Part shown: one piece after another, positions 25,506 through 34,932 of the stretch
How the letters are laid out: each line of letters begins with the position of its first letter
Numbering within the stretch: position 1 is the first letter of the stretch
NCBI RefSeq assembly: GCF_006716465.1
Contig: NZ_VFPB01000007.1
Location: 124,001-188,000 of the forward strand
Reading direction: 5' to 3'
Length of the DNA stretch: 64,000 bases
Source of the DNA: Pseudoxanthomonas sp. 3HH-4
GTDB taxonomy: Bacteria; Pseudomonadota; Gammaproteobacteria; Xanthomonadales; Xanthomonadaceae
Made by a program: the position numbers and the translations under genes
The notes under the pieces: generated by a model
Told to the model about the DNA's origin: nothing
The model's database searches: none
What the model saw: the letters and a program-made list of their open reading frames with translations, nothing else

Positions 25506-27953
25506 TCATCGACCCTCCCCATACAGGGAGGCGGCATCCGCGGCGCACGGCGATGCGGGCAGGTCGTCCGGCCGCGTACCCCAGCCCTGCTGCGGCGGCG
25601 TCCCGGTCAATTCCACGTGCAGGCGACCGCCCTGCTGCAGGCTTTCCCAATCCAGCCACACGGACGGATGCGCGCGTCCCCGCAACGACACGTTGCCGAT
25701 GTACTGCAGCTTGTCGCCGTCCGCCTGCGGCGCGTCGATGCGCAGCGTGCGGCCCTGCCCGAGATCGATGTCGATACGCGCGAAACGCGGGGGATGCAGC
25801 ACGAACTGGCCCGTGCCCGGCACCACCGGATACAGGCCCATGGCGCTGAAGAGGTACCACGCCGACATCGTGCCCAGGTCATCGTTGCCGGTGACGCCGT
25901 TAGGCGCATTGGTGAACAGCCGCTGCGCCGCATGCAGCACCGTGGCGGTCTTCCACGGCTGGCCGATCAGCGTGTACATCCACGGCGCGTGCAGGTCGGG
26001 TTCGTTGTTGGGGTTGTAGCGGAACTGGTTGTAGTAGCTGTAAGGCCCCACCACCCATTCCTTGCGTGCGGCGCCGGCAGGATCGGCCAGCAGCGCGTCG
26101 TAGGCGAAGAAGGTGTCCAGGCGGCGCCCCGCCTGCTCGCGGCCGTGCATGGCCTCGACGAGCCCCGTCACATCCTGCTGCGCCAGCCACTGGTACTGCC
26201 AGGCCGTACCCTCGTGGAAGCCGTGGTGCGAACGCGGCCCATAGCGGCCATCCGCCGGCGTGTACCACTGGCCATCCTCGGTGCGCGGACGCGGGAAACC
26301 ACTGAAGCCGGCTTCTTCATCACGGATGTCTGCATCCCAGAGCGTGCGCCAGTTGCGACCACGCCGCTTGAGCACGGCCGCGTCATCGCCATGGCCCAGC
26401 GCATCGGCCATCAGCGAAAGCGAGCAGTCGGCCAGCGCGTACTCCAGCGTCGCCGAGCCGCCGTGGTGCGGATCCACATCCATTCCCTTGGACGGAAACG
26501 CGCGGTCGTACTGCACGAAGCCGTGCTGGAGATAATGGGGGTTGCCGGAACGCCCGGCATGCCGCGAGTTCAAAGGGGGTACGCCGAAAGCGTTCTCGCG
26601 CAACGCGGCATACGCATCCGCTTCGCGCCCCTTCATCGCACCGAAACGCCACAGGTCGACGAGGAACGGGGTCACCGGGTCGCCCGTCATGATGTTCGTT
26701 TCGAAGCTCGCGTAGCCCCAGCGCGGCAGCCAGCCGCCCTGTTCGCGGATAGCCAGCAGCGATCGACCGATGTCGGCGGCGCGTTGCGGTCGCAGCAGCG
26801 CCACCAGCTGGTTCTGCGAGCGGTAGGTATCCCACAACGAGAAGTACTCGTAGTAGGTCCAGCCCTCGGCGCGATGGATGCGGTCGTCGTAACCACGATA
26901 GCGCCCGTCGGCATCGCTGCCCGTCAGCGGTTGCAGCAGCGCGTGATACAGCGCGGTATAGAACACGGCGCGATCATCCGCACTGCCGCCCTGCACGCGC
27001 ACGCTGGCCAGCTCCTTGTCCCATGCCGACTGCGCGCGCCCACGCATCGCATCGAAGCCGAGCAGACGTCCGCCCTGCATGCCTTCGCTGCGCAGGTTGT
27101 TCCGCGCACCCTCCGCGTCGACGTGCGAGATGGCCGAGATGGCCGTGACGGAAGGATTGCCTTCCAGGTCGAAGGTCAGCCATGCACCGTTGGGCTTGCC
27201 CTCGCCTTCCATGCTGTGCCGTGCATTCGCCACGCCGCCCGCCTCGCCCCAGGTGCCGAAGGCCTTGAACGGGCGATCGAACTCCAGGCGGAACCACGTG
27301 GTGTACTGGTGGCCACCGCAGAAACTCTTGGTGACCAGCTTGCCTTCCACCACGCGGTCGCCCACCACGTTGATAAGACTACCGGTCACCGCATGGCGCT
27401 CATTCGCCTGCCCCACGTTGACCAGCACGTGGCCTTCGCCGCGGCTGGAAAAGGTATAGCGCTCGGCGGCGGCGCGGGTCAGTGCCGTGGTTTCGGCATC
27501 GATGCCGCCGTAGTCGGTCAACCGCACCTTGTAGTAGCCGGCCTGGCCGTTCTCGCCGTCATGCCGGTAGCGCGAGCCATAGCGCTTGTGATCGAAGGTC
27601 TTGGCGTCGGCCGTGTCGAATTCACCACCGGGACCGATGCGACCAGTGACAGGGAGTACCGATACCTGGCCCCCTTGTTCCCAGCAGCCCGCACCGGAAA
27701 CGAAAGAGTGGCCAAAGCCGCGGATCTGCGGGTCGTCGTAGCGCCAACCCGAGTAATGGGACCCGATGGGACTGACCTGGATCTGCCCGAATGGCGCCGA
27801 CGCACCCGGAAAGGTGTTGCCGTCATCCTTGCTGCCGATGAAGGTGTTGACCTCCGCTGCCAGTCGCAGCGGCGCGGCTTCGATCGCGGGCACCACCAGC
27901 GCCAGAAGCATGCACAGGGAGCCCAGCATCGTCAGGGTCTTTTCTCGTTTCAT
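25506..27953 (-). CDS. GH92 alpha-mannosidase (first of three)
   Basis: 815 residues with signal peptide (MLGSLCMLLALVVPAIEAA). Glycoside hydrolase family 92: the N-terminal beta-sandwich opens with VNTFIGSKDDGNTFPGASAPFGQ. The catalytic (alpha/alpha)6 domain has the acid-bearing motif FHEGTAWQYQW near residue 580 and GNDDLGTMSAWYLFSAMGLYP near 690. GH92 enzymes are calcium-dependent inverting exo-alpha-mannosidases acting on high-mannose N-glycans or yeast mannan; linkage specificity cannot be read here. It follows the TonB receptor gene by about 185 bp, with a hairpin between, and precedes lacI. Start at 27953; an ATG 15 nt upstream is possible. Confidence 0.93.
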   Translation of the reverse strand: MKREKTLTMLGSLCMLLALVVPAIEAAPLRLAAEVNTFIGSKDDGNTFPGASAPFGQIQVSPIGSHYSGWRYDDPQIRGFGHSFVSGAGCWEQGGQVSVLPVTGRIGPGGEFDTADAKTFDHKRYGSRYRHDGENGQAGYYKVRLTDYGGIDAETTALTRAAAERYTFSSRGEGHVLVNVGQANERHAVTGSLINVVGDRVVEGKLVTKSFCGGHQYTTWFRLEFDRPFKAFGTWGEAGGVANARHSMEGEGKPNGAWLTFDLEGNPSVTAISAISHVDAEGARNNLRSEGMQGGRLLGFDAMRGRAQSAWDKELASVRVQGGSADDRAVFYTALYHALLQPLTGSDADGRYRGYDDRIHRAEGWTYYEYFSLWDTYRSQNQLVALLRPQRAADIGRSLLAIREQGGWLPRWGYASFETNIMTGDPVTPFLVDLWRFGAMKGREADAYAALRENAFGVPPLNSRHAGRSGNPHYLQHGFVQYDRAFPSKGMDVDPHHGGSATLEYALADCSLSLMADALGHGDDAAVLKRRGRNWRTLWDADIRDEEAGFSGFPRPRTEDGQWYTPADGRYGPRSHHGFHEGTAWQYQWLAQQDVTGLVEAMHGREQAGRRLDTFFAYDALLADPAGAARKEWVVGPYSYYNQFRYNPNNEPDLHAPWMYTLIGQPWKTATVLHAAQRLFTNAPNGVTGNDDLGTMSAWYLFSAMGLYPVVPGTGQFVLHPPRFARIDIDLGQGRTLRIDAPQADGDKLQYIGNVSLRGRAHPSVWLDWESLQQGGRLHVELTGTPPQQGWGTRPDDLPASPCAADAASLYGEGR

Positions 27954-28054
27954 GCGCTCACAGGTCATCGCAGTTCACCGAAGGCTTGCGTGGAATCCCT
28001 GCGCAGGCCGGAATAGGGTTGGCGGCATCCCTGCCACCGCAACGAATGGAAAGT

Positions 28055-28074
28055 GGCCCGGCCGTAGCCGGGCC
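28055..28074. terminator. hairpin between receptor and GH92 genes
   Basis: GGCCCGGC-CGTA-GCCGGGCC, a perfect 8-bp stem without a T run. It could attenuate or process the transcript after the receptor gene rather than end it completely. Confidence 0.45.
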
Positions 28075-28140
28075 GTCCACCCCACGCCGCTTGTCGCCAA
28101 GCGGGAGAGAAAGCATGGGGGGAAAACGCGGAGGACGTCC

Positions 28141-31100
28141 TCAGAACTTGTACGTCAGGCCCAGGTAAGCGACGCGGCCTGCATAACCATTGGTGTAGAA
28201 GCGATCCTTGGTGTCGTTGCCCAGGTGCGAGCGCGTCTCTTCCTCGGTCAGGTTCAGCACCGATGCGCTGATGCTGAGTGCCGGGGTGAAGTTGTATGCC
28301 GCATTCAGGTCGATCTGATAGTACGGCTCTTCGTAGACGTTCAGGCCATTGACCAGACCTTGCACCACTTCGCCACGCCGGTTGTACGAGGCGCGCAGCA
28401 ACAGATTCTGCGCTTCGTAGAACACGGTGAAGTTGGTCTGGTTCTTGGCGCTGCCCGGCATCGAGGTCTTGCCGAGCTCGGTACCGTCCTCGAGGGTCAC
28501 GGCCGCCTCGCTGGCATCGTTGTAGGTGTAGTTGAACTGGAAGCCGAGGCCGAAATCCAGCGTGTGCTGGGCATACAGTTCGACGCCCTGCGAAACCGCG
28601 TCGCGACCGCCGGCCTGGGTGCTGTAGTTCTGCACCGTGACGGTCTGGCCGTCGACGACCATGTCCACGTCGTTGATCACGCCCACCGCGAAGTTCTTGA
28701 CGTTCTTGCGGAACAGGCCCACGCCCGCAACCGAACCCGGCTGGAAGTACCATTCCAGGCCCAAGTCGAACTGGGTCGCCTTGTAGGGTTCCAGATTCTT
28801 GTTACTGCCCGAACCGTACCAACCCTGCTCGCCTGCACCGCCCGTCAGGCGGCGATCAGCGACATATTCCGGGCTGAAGTACTCCAGGCTGCCGGGAGCA
28901 GCGATGTCGCTGTAGCTCGGACGCGAAATCACCTTGGACGCCGCTGCACGCAACACCAGGTTATCGGTCAGGTCGTAGGCGAGGTTGAAGCTCGGCAGCA
29001 CATCGGTGTAGTTGCGGTCGAGCGCGCTTACGACAAACGATTCGGCTCGCTGCTGGCTGTCCGAAAGCCTCCAGTACCCTTCGGTGCCGCAGTACGTGTC
29101 AGCCGGCGCGCCGGTGGGTGCCGCGGCGCCTTGTTGGCATGCCAGAGGATTGCCATCGGCACCATCGAAGAAGTAGTCGTTGTACGAAGTGACCTTGTCC
29201 GTGGAGTCTGCATGCTGCTTGGTGCGCGCGATGCGCACGCCCACATTGCCGCGCAAGCGATCGGTCCGGAAGTTGGCCTGCAGATAGGTCGAATAGATCT
29301 TCTCATCGACGTTGTAGACGAAGTTATCTTCCTCGCGGGTCAGCATCGGCCCGTAGGTGCTGTTCAGATAGGCGATGTAAGCCGGATAGTTGATCGCCGG
29401 GTAGGCGCTGGCATTGATGCCGCCCGCTAGGTTGCCCAGGGAGCGTAGGAAACCCGGCGAGAACTGGGTGGCGACATCGTTGCAGCGCCCATTCCAGTAG
29501 CGATTGTTGTAGTCGCTCGGGTCGGTGCCCGGGCACACCCAGTAGCTGTTGCCGGTACTGCGGTGGATGCCGCCGTCGCGGCCCTTGATGCCAAACTGGA
29601 GCGATTCGAAGACGTCGCCGTCGAAGTGCCACGTGCCGTCGACCTGCGCATACTTCTGCTCGGTGTCGTTGCGGGTCCAGGATGAGCCGGTCGAGCCGAG
29701 GTCAACCTGCAGGATGCCGTTCTGCAGGTTCTGCATCAGTTCCGGCGAGAACGTCATCGTCGGCGTCCCGGTCAGGTCCCACGAGCTGGCGAAGTTGCCG
29801 TTCGTCCAGCTGCCGTCCGCGTTCTGGCGGCGCGGCTTGAGCGGAACCGCGAACTGCAGTTCCGGACCACCCTCGGCCCACGTGCGGCCACCCTTGAAGC
29901 TGATGTCCAGCTTCTCACCGCGCCACTCGCCGCCGAAATCGACGGTCTGCGACAGCGACTTCTCAATGTTGTAGCTGCCGGTGATCTGCGGTGTCGGCAC
30001 GGTGCAGTCGTCCGAACCCCAACCGCCCGGCGCCATGCCGGCGGCGGCCGCCTCGTCCTCGCTGCAGTAGTACGTCTTGCCCGGATGCAGGCTGTAATCC
30101 GCACCGGTAACGATGGTGCCGCTCGGATCGAAGCTCAGTCCGTCGAGCAGGCGCCCACCCCGCCAATTGCCGTCACCGAAGTAACGCGCGATGTTCCATT
30201 CCGGCACCTTTAGCGTATTGGTCTGCGAGTTCTGCGACAGGTCAAAGCGGAAGTAATTCGCGGTCAGGGTCAGGTTGTCAGTGGGTTTGAACTGCAACGT
30301 CAGCTGGCCGCCCTTGCGCTCGCGCTCCTCTTCCTTGACGTTGAGGTTGACCGAGGTCGGCATCATGAAGCCGGTGTAGTAGTTGCCGTTCTGGTCCCAG
30401 AAGCCCGTGCCTCCCCACCAGTTCGAGTTGAAGTCGGAGGGTTGGCCATTGACGTCGACGGCGGTGCCGCCTTCATCGCGGCCGTACCACTGCCAGCCTT
30501 CTGTGCTGGCGCCCATGGTGCGCGTGGTGCGCTTCTGCTGCGTGTAACCGACAAAGACGCCGAAGCGGTCATCCTTGTCGTGCCAGGAATACGAGCCGGA
30601 GAACTGGCCGTCAGTCTTCTTGCTGGTGTCGGCCCAGGTACCTTCGATGGAGGCGAAGCCGGAGTTCGGCTCCAGTTCCAGCGGCCGGCGCGTGTGCAGG
30701 ATCACGGTGCCGCCGATGCCGCCTTCGTCGATGCGGGCTTCCGGCGTCTTGAACAGCTCGGCGCTGCCCAGCATGTTCGATGGCAGCAGCGTGTAGTTGA
30801 ACGAACGGGTCGGGTCGCCATTGGATTCGGCGCTTGCAATGTAGTTGCCGTTCAATTGGGTCAGGACCAGTTCCGAAGACAGGCCACGGACGCTGACGTT
30901 CTTGCCCTCGCCGCCGTCGCGGCTGACGATCACGCCCGGCACGCGCTGCAGCGCGTCGGCCACGTTCTTGTCGGGGAACTTGCCGACATCCTCGGCAGTG
31001 ATCACCTCGACGATGGCGTTCGCGTTGCGCTTCTGGTCCAGGCTCTGCTCGATCGAGTAGCGGTAGCCGGTGACGGTGACCTTGTCCAGATCCGTGGCGG

Positions 31101-31227
31101 TGGAACCGCCCTGCTCCGCCGTCGGCTGTTGCGCGAGCGCGATGCCCGGCAGTACGGCGGTAGCCAGCGCGACGGCGATGGCGGTAGATAGAGAATTGCG
31201 GATGCGTACGTGTGGCGTGCCTTTCAT
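28141..31227 (-). CDS. TonB-dependent receptor for glycan uptake
   Basis: 1028 residues. Signal peptide (AIAVALATAVLPGIALAQ), no STN domain. The TonB/plug region starts at about residue 45 (TVTGYRYSIEQSLDQKRNAN; AEDVGKFPDKNVADALQRVPG), a sequence typical of the large carbohydrate receptors of Xanthomonadaceae and Caulobacter. The barrel fills the remainder and ends with aromatic YLGLTYKF. It should bring N-glycan or mannan oligosaccharide across the outer membrane. ATG at 31227 is preceded by GAGAGGG, directly before the signal peptide. An operator palindrome lies 47 bp upstream and a second degenerate one 170 bp upstream. It is the first gene of receptor-GH92-lacI-MFS-fructokinase. Confidence 0.92.
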   Translation of the reverse strand: MKGTPHVRIRNSLSTAIAVALATAVLPGIALAQQPTAEQGGSTATDLDKVTVTGYRYSIEQSLDQKRNANAIVEVITAEDVGKFPDKNVADALQRVPGVIVSRDGGEGKNVSVRGLSSELVLTQLNGNYIASAESNGDPTRSFNYTLLPSNMLGSAELFKTPEARIDEGGIGGTVILHTRRPLELEPNSGFASIEGTWADTSKKTDGQFSGSYSWHDKDDRFGVFVGYTQQKRTTRTMGASTEGWQWYGRDEGGTAVDVNGQPSDFNSNWWGGTGFWDQNGNYYTGFMMPTSVNLNVKEEERERKGGQLTLQFKPTDNLTLTANYFRFDLSQNSQTNTLKVPEWNIARYFGDGNWRGGRLLDGLSFDPSGTIVTGADYSLHPGKTYYCSEDEAAAAGMAPGGWGSDDCTVPTPQITGSYNIEKSLSQTVDFGGEWRGEKLDISFKGGRTWAEGGPELQFAVPLKPRRQNADGSWTNGNFASSWDLTGTPTMTFSPELMQNLQNGILQVDLGSTGSSWTRNDTEQKYAQVDGTWHFDGDVFESLQFGIKGRDGGIHRSTGNSYWVCPGTDPSDYNNRYWNGRCNDVATQFSPGFLRSLGNLAGGINASAYPAINYPAYIAYLNSTYGPMLTREEDNFVYNVDEKIYSTYLQANFRTDRLRGNVGVRIARTKQHADSTDKVTSYNDYFFDGADGNPLACQQGAAAPTGAPADTYCGTEGYWRLSDSQQRAESFVVSALDRNYTDVLPSFNLAYDLTDNLVLRAAASKVISRPSYSDIAAPGSLEYFSPEYVADRRLTGGAGEQGWYGSGSNKNLEPYKATQFDLGLEWYFQPGSVAGVGLFRKNVKNFAVGVINDVDMVVDGQTVTVQNYSTQAGGRDAVSQGVELYAQHTLDFGLGFQFNYTYNDASEAAVTLEDGTELGKTSMPGSAKNQTNFTVFYEAQNLLLRASYNRRGEVVQGLVNGLNVYEEPYYQIDLNAAYNFTPALSISASVLNLTEEETRSHLGNDTKDRFYTNGYAGRVAYLGLTYKF

Positions 31228-31273
31228 TTCAATCACCCTCTCCCAAGATTGATTAGCTGCTGACGCAAAATTG

Positions 31274-31289
31274 TTTGGATCGATCCAAA
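31274..31289. promoter_or_regulatory. operator palindrome upstream of TonB receptor
   Basis: TTTGGATCGATCCAAA, a perfect 16-bp palindrome 47 bp before the receptor start. It is the best copy of the repeated motif in the locus and the likely LacI-type operator. Confidence 0.75.
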
Positions 31290-31316
31290 TTTCCGATGCG
31301 ATGAATCTGTTTTCAA
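31288..31316 (-). promoter_or_regulatory. weak candidate promoter of receptor operon
   Basis: On the minus strand, TTGAAA (31316-31311), a 17-nt spacer and GAAATT (31293-31288) form a possible sigma-70 promoter. The operator would cover the transcription start, as expected for repression. The -10 match is poor. Confidence 0.3.
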
Positions 31317-31396
31317 TGGAAGGCAGTACGTCCACACGATCCGGCAAGCGCACCCTTCCGCTGCGCCTCCCCTCCCACTTGCCAGTAATCCCAGAA

Positions 31397-31410
31397 TTAG
31401 ATCGGTCTAA
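31397..31410. promoter_or_regulatory. second, degenerate operator upstream of receptor
   Basis: TTAGATCGGTCTAA differs from TTGGATCGATCCAA at three positions and is nearly palindromic. With the site at 31274 it could allow looping by a tetrameric or dimeric repressor. Confidence 0.45.
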
Positions 31411-31587
31411 TTCCGCCGCGTGAATAATTACCATAATGTTTCAGTGCATGCATGCTGCCGCGCAGCATGCTGTTCCCCTCGTGGATGGCGCATGCAGGGC
31501 GCGCAGTGCACAACGCTGGCACCGCGCCCTTTCCGCCCCTCATCGACGTACGACAAGGAGCGGAGACGCATGCTGCCCGGGGCATCT

Positions 31588-34500
31588 TCAGGGCCGCATG
31601 GTCGGCGTCAGCAGTTCCAACTCCGCAATGTCGATCACCGCACTGTTCGTGAACTGCACTCGGTACTCCCGATAGGCGCCGGGCTCGCCGATACGGAACG
31701 GCCGCAGCTGCTGCGCCCACTTGAAGTCCTCGGCACGCCGTTCGTCCAGCGTCACCCACGAACCTGCCCCGTCGCGCCCTTGCAGCTTCCAGCCCAGCCC
31801 CGCCAACGGCGCGTCGCCGCTGGTGATGGTGTAGTGACTCACGCGCGTCGCCGCACGGAACCGGACATCGACCGCCGCCTTTGCGGGCAATGGCAGCGCA
31901 GTGGCGGCATCGTCGTCGAACAATCTCGGCGATGGTTTCCCGACCAGCGCGATGGCCTCCGCGTTGCGCGACGCATCCATCAGACTCGCAGGCGCCGCAC
32001 CTGGCGCAGTCATGGAGGGAGGAAGCGCGTCGGCGGCGCTTCCCCACCTGGACGGCATGCTGCCCATGACGAATTCAAGCACGCCACCGTTGGCGATGTC
32101 CTCGTGACGTAGCCAGGCCCGGTCCCACGGGCGACCATTGAGCTTCAGCGATTGCACATAGACATTGCGGTCGTCGTTGCCATGGGCAATGACGGTGAGC
32201 GTGCGCCCATTCTCGAGCTTCACGTCGACCCGCTCGAACGCGGGCGATCCGATGACGTACTCCGGCGCTCCCATCCGCAACGGGTACAGCCCCAGCATGC
32301 CGAACAGGTACCATGCCGACATCTCGCCATTGTCCTCGTCGCCGGGATACCCCTGGCCGATCTCGCTACCCAGATACAGCCGACGCAGCACGTCGCGGGT
32401 GATGCGCTGCGTCTTCCAGGGCTGGCCGACGGCGGCGTACATCCAGGGAATGTGGTGCGAGGGCTGGTTGCTGTGCGCGTACATGCCCATCCGCACGTCA
32501 CGCGCCTCGGTCATCTCGTGGATGACGTTGCCGTAGGTGCCTGCGAACTCGCGGCCCGCGGTTTCCGGTGTGGCGAAGAATTCATCAAGCCGATCCGCCA
32601 GCGCCTTCTCCCCGCCCAGCAGCGTTGCCAGCCCCGCGGCGTCGTGCGGCACGGTGAACGCGAAGGTCCATGCGTTGGCCTCGGTATAGTCGCCGCCCCA
32701 CACGCGCGGATCGAAGTCTGTCGCCGACTGCCCCCATGCGCCCTTCGCATCGCGCCCACGGAAGAACCGGGTTGCGGGGTCGAACAAGTGGGCATAGTCG
32801 CTGGCGCGGGCCTGGAAGTACTCGGCCTCCTCGCGATAACGCCGCGCCAGCACCGGGTCGTCCTCGCCGGCGACCAACGCCCGGCCGAACTGGGCCAGGC
32901 CGAAGTCGTTGATCGCACCTTCCAGGGTCCATGAAAGGCCCTCGTGCACGGTGTTGTCCGCGTAGCCGCGATACATCGAATGCGCGAGTCCCTTGCGCCC
33001 GACGTTGGAGACAGGTGCGACGACCGTGGCGTTGCGAAGCGCAGCCTCGTACGCTTCCGCGGCATCGAAGCCCCGCACGCCCTTGAGCCAGGCGTCGGTG
33101 AACGCGACATCGGAGCTCGTGCCGACCATCAGGTCCGCATAGCCGGGCGACGACCAGCGGGCGATCCAGCCGCCGTCGCGGTACTGTTGCAGGAATCCGT
33201 CGATCATCTCGCCCGCGCGTCCCGGCGCGAACAGTGCGTACGCGGGCCAGCTGGTGCGGAACGTGTCCCAGAAGCCATTGTTGACGTAGATCCTGCCGGC
33301 ACGGATCGGTGCCGACGTGCGCAGCGCGTCGCCGCCGGCATTGTCCTTCGACCAGCTGTTCTGGTCGGCGTGCCGCCAGTCGGGCCGTTCGATGCTGCCG
33401 ACGTTCTCATGCGCGATGTTGGGGTAAAGGAACAGGCGGTAGAGATTGGAATAGACGGTCGTCAGCTGATCTTCGTTCGCACCGTCCACCGTCACCCGCC
33501 CGAGCAGCGCATCCCATGCCGTCTGCGCGCGCTCGCGCACGGTGTCGAAGCCCGCCGTGCCGATCTCCTGTTCAAGGTTGCGCCGCGCCTGTTCCACCGA
33601 GATCAACGACGTGGCGATACGCATGTTCAGCTCATCGCCGTCGCCACGCGCGAACTTGATGTAGTGCGTGGGGCGTCCGGTATCGATCGCACCGCTGCCG
33701 ATCCACGGCCGGTCGAAGACCGCGTAGACGAACATCCGGGTGGCGCCATTGGACAGGCCGCTGCGGGTTTCGGTGTAGCCGTGCAGCGTCTGCGTGCCGG
33801 GATCCAGCGTCAGGCCGCCCCGCGCATCGACGTTGTCGAACAGGAGATTCGCATCCCCGCCCTGCGGGAACCGGAACCGGAAGATCGCCGCGCGCTCGGT
33901 CGGCGCGATCTCGGCCCGGATGCCGTTGTCGAAGTCGACCCGGTAGGCATGCGGTCTGGCGAGCTCATTGTCGTGCGAGAACGACAGCGCCCGGCGCTCG
34001 CGGTCGGCTTCAGGCACCCCGCGCGTAGAGGACGGCATGACCTGGAAGGTCTGGCGGTCGCCCATCCACGGGCTCGGCTGGTGACTGATCGACAGCGCCT
34101 GCAGGCGAGGCCGGTTGTCGGCACCGTTGTGCTCGCTCCAGCGATAGAGCCATGCCAGCGTTCCGGCGTCCGTGACGGGCACCCAGAAATTGAAGCCATG
34201 CGGCATCGCGGTCGCGGGAATGTTGTTGCCGCGCGAGAACGTGCTGTTGGACTGCGTTCCGCGGTTGGTCAGCACCCGGTCGCTTGGACGCTTGGTCGAC
34301 GTGCGAGGTGCGTCTGCGATGGCGATGTCGTCGATCCAGCCGCTCGCACCGGCACGGGAGCCGGGGGCCAGTTCCAGCTCGATGGCCTTGATGCGTCGCC
34401 CGAGCAGCGCGGGCATGTCGCCCAGGCGAACCTGTTTCCGAGCCCATTGCTGGGGGTACAGCGTCATGGACGCCGCCTGGCTGGCTGCACCGATGGTGGC

Positions 34501-34932
34501 TCCGTGCTGGTCACGTGCACCGGTGTCCGTCAACCGTGTGCCGTCGTCGAGGACCAGGTCCAGCGATACACCCGTGGAAGTGGAGACATCACCGTCGATG
34601 ATCTCGGGCAGCACCATCCATGACAGCGTGGTTTCCTCGCCGATCTCGACATCGACCGCGTATAGACGCACGCGCGCCGCCGCACTGCCGCGGTACTGCA
34701 AGGCATGCATGCCGCTGTAGCCCATGCCGCGTTTTGCCGCGTAGGGCTGTTCCGGGCCGTTGCCCACGGCCAGGCGCAGGCCGCCCGCTTCCGTCGTCAG
34801 GGGCACAGGCTGGCCCGGTTCGAACGATGTAGAGAAATGCGCCTCGCGTGCGCCGGCGCCGCTGGAGGCCAGGAGCAGCAGGGTGGCGAGGAGCCTTGCG
34901 GATGCGCCGCGGCGGCGGGCGGTGTCAGACAT
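31588..34932 (-). CDS. large GH92 alpha-mannosidase with extra domains
   Basis: 1114 residues, about 300 longer than the other two GH92 proteins here. Signal peptide (LLATLLLLASSGAGA). An extra N-terminal beta domain of about 200 residues follows (HFSTSFEPGQPVPL; ends GWIDDIAIADAP). The GH92 module spans about 220-970, with YTEANAWTFAF near 750 and PGDEDNGEMSAWYLFGMLGLYP near 866. A C-terminal F5/8-type (CBM32-like) domain follows (VRFRAATRVSHYTITSGD; REYRVQFTNSA). The motif AWTF replaces AWQY, so substrate fit may differ. It overlaps the isomerase stop by 8 nt and is the last gene of the GH2-AGE-GH92 operon. Confidence 0.92.
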   Translation of the reverse strand: MSDTARRRGASARLLATLLLLASSGAGAREAHFSTSFEPGQPVPLTTEAGGLRLAVGNGPEQPYAAKRGMGYSGMHALQYRGSAAARVRLYAVDVEIGEETTLSWMVLPEIIDGDVSTSTGVSLDLVLDDGTRLTDTGARDQHGATIGAASQAASMTLYPQQWARKQVRLGDMPALLGRRIKAIELELAPGSRAGASGWIDDIAIADAPRTSTKRPSDRVLTNRGTQSNSTFSRGNNIPATAMPHGFNFWVPVTDAGTLAWLYRWSEHNGADNRPRLQALSISHQPSPWMGDRQTFQVMPSSTRGVPEADRERRALSFSHDNELARPHAYRVDFDNGIRAEIAPTERAAIFRFRFPQGGDANLLFDNVDARGGLTLDPGTQTLHGYTETRSGLSNGATRMFVYAVFDRPWIGSGAIDTGRPTHYIKFARGDGDELNMRIATSLISVEQARRNLEQEIGTAGFDTVRERAQTAWDALLGRVTVDGANEDQLTTVYSNLYRLFLYPNIAHENVGSIERPDWRHADQNSWSKDNAGGDALRTSAPIRAGRIYVNNGFWDTFRTSWPAYALFAPGRAGEMIDGFLQQYRDGGWIARWSSPGYADLMVGTSSDVAFTDAWLKGVRGFDAAEAYEAALRNATVVAPVSNVGRKGLAHSMYRGYADNTVHEGLSWTLEGAINDFGLAQFGRALVAGEDDPVLARRYREEAEYFQARASDYAHLFDPATRFFRGRDAKGAWGQSATDFDPRVWGGDYTEANAWTFAFTVPHDAAGLATLLGGEKALADRLDEFFATPETAGREFAGTYGNVIHEMTEARDVRMGMYAHSNQPSHHIPWMYAAVGQPWKTQRITRDVLRRLYLGSEIGQGYPGDEDNGEMSAWYLFGMLGLYPLRMGAPEYVIGSPAFERVDVKLENGRTLTVIAHGNDDRNVYVQSLKLNGRPWDRAWLRHEDIANGGVLEFVMGSMPSRWGSAADALPPSMTAPGAAPASLMDASRNAEAIALVGKPSPRLFDDDAATALPLPAKAAVDVRFRAATRVSHYTITSGDAPLAGLGWKLQGRDGAGSWVTLDERRAEDFKWAQQLRPFRIGEPGAYREYRVQFTNSAVIDIAELELLTPTMRP

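Noticed and set aside
25617-28016. 799-codon plus-strand frame opposite the first GH92 gene
   Set aside because: Antisense shadow of a well-supported mannosidase with signal peptide and catalytic motifs.
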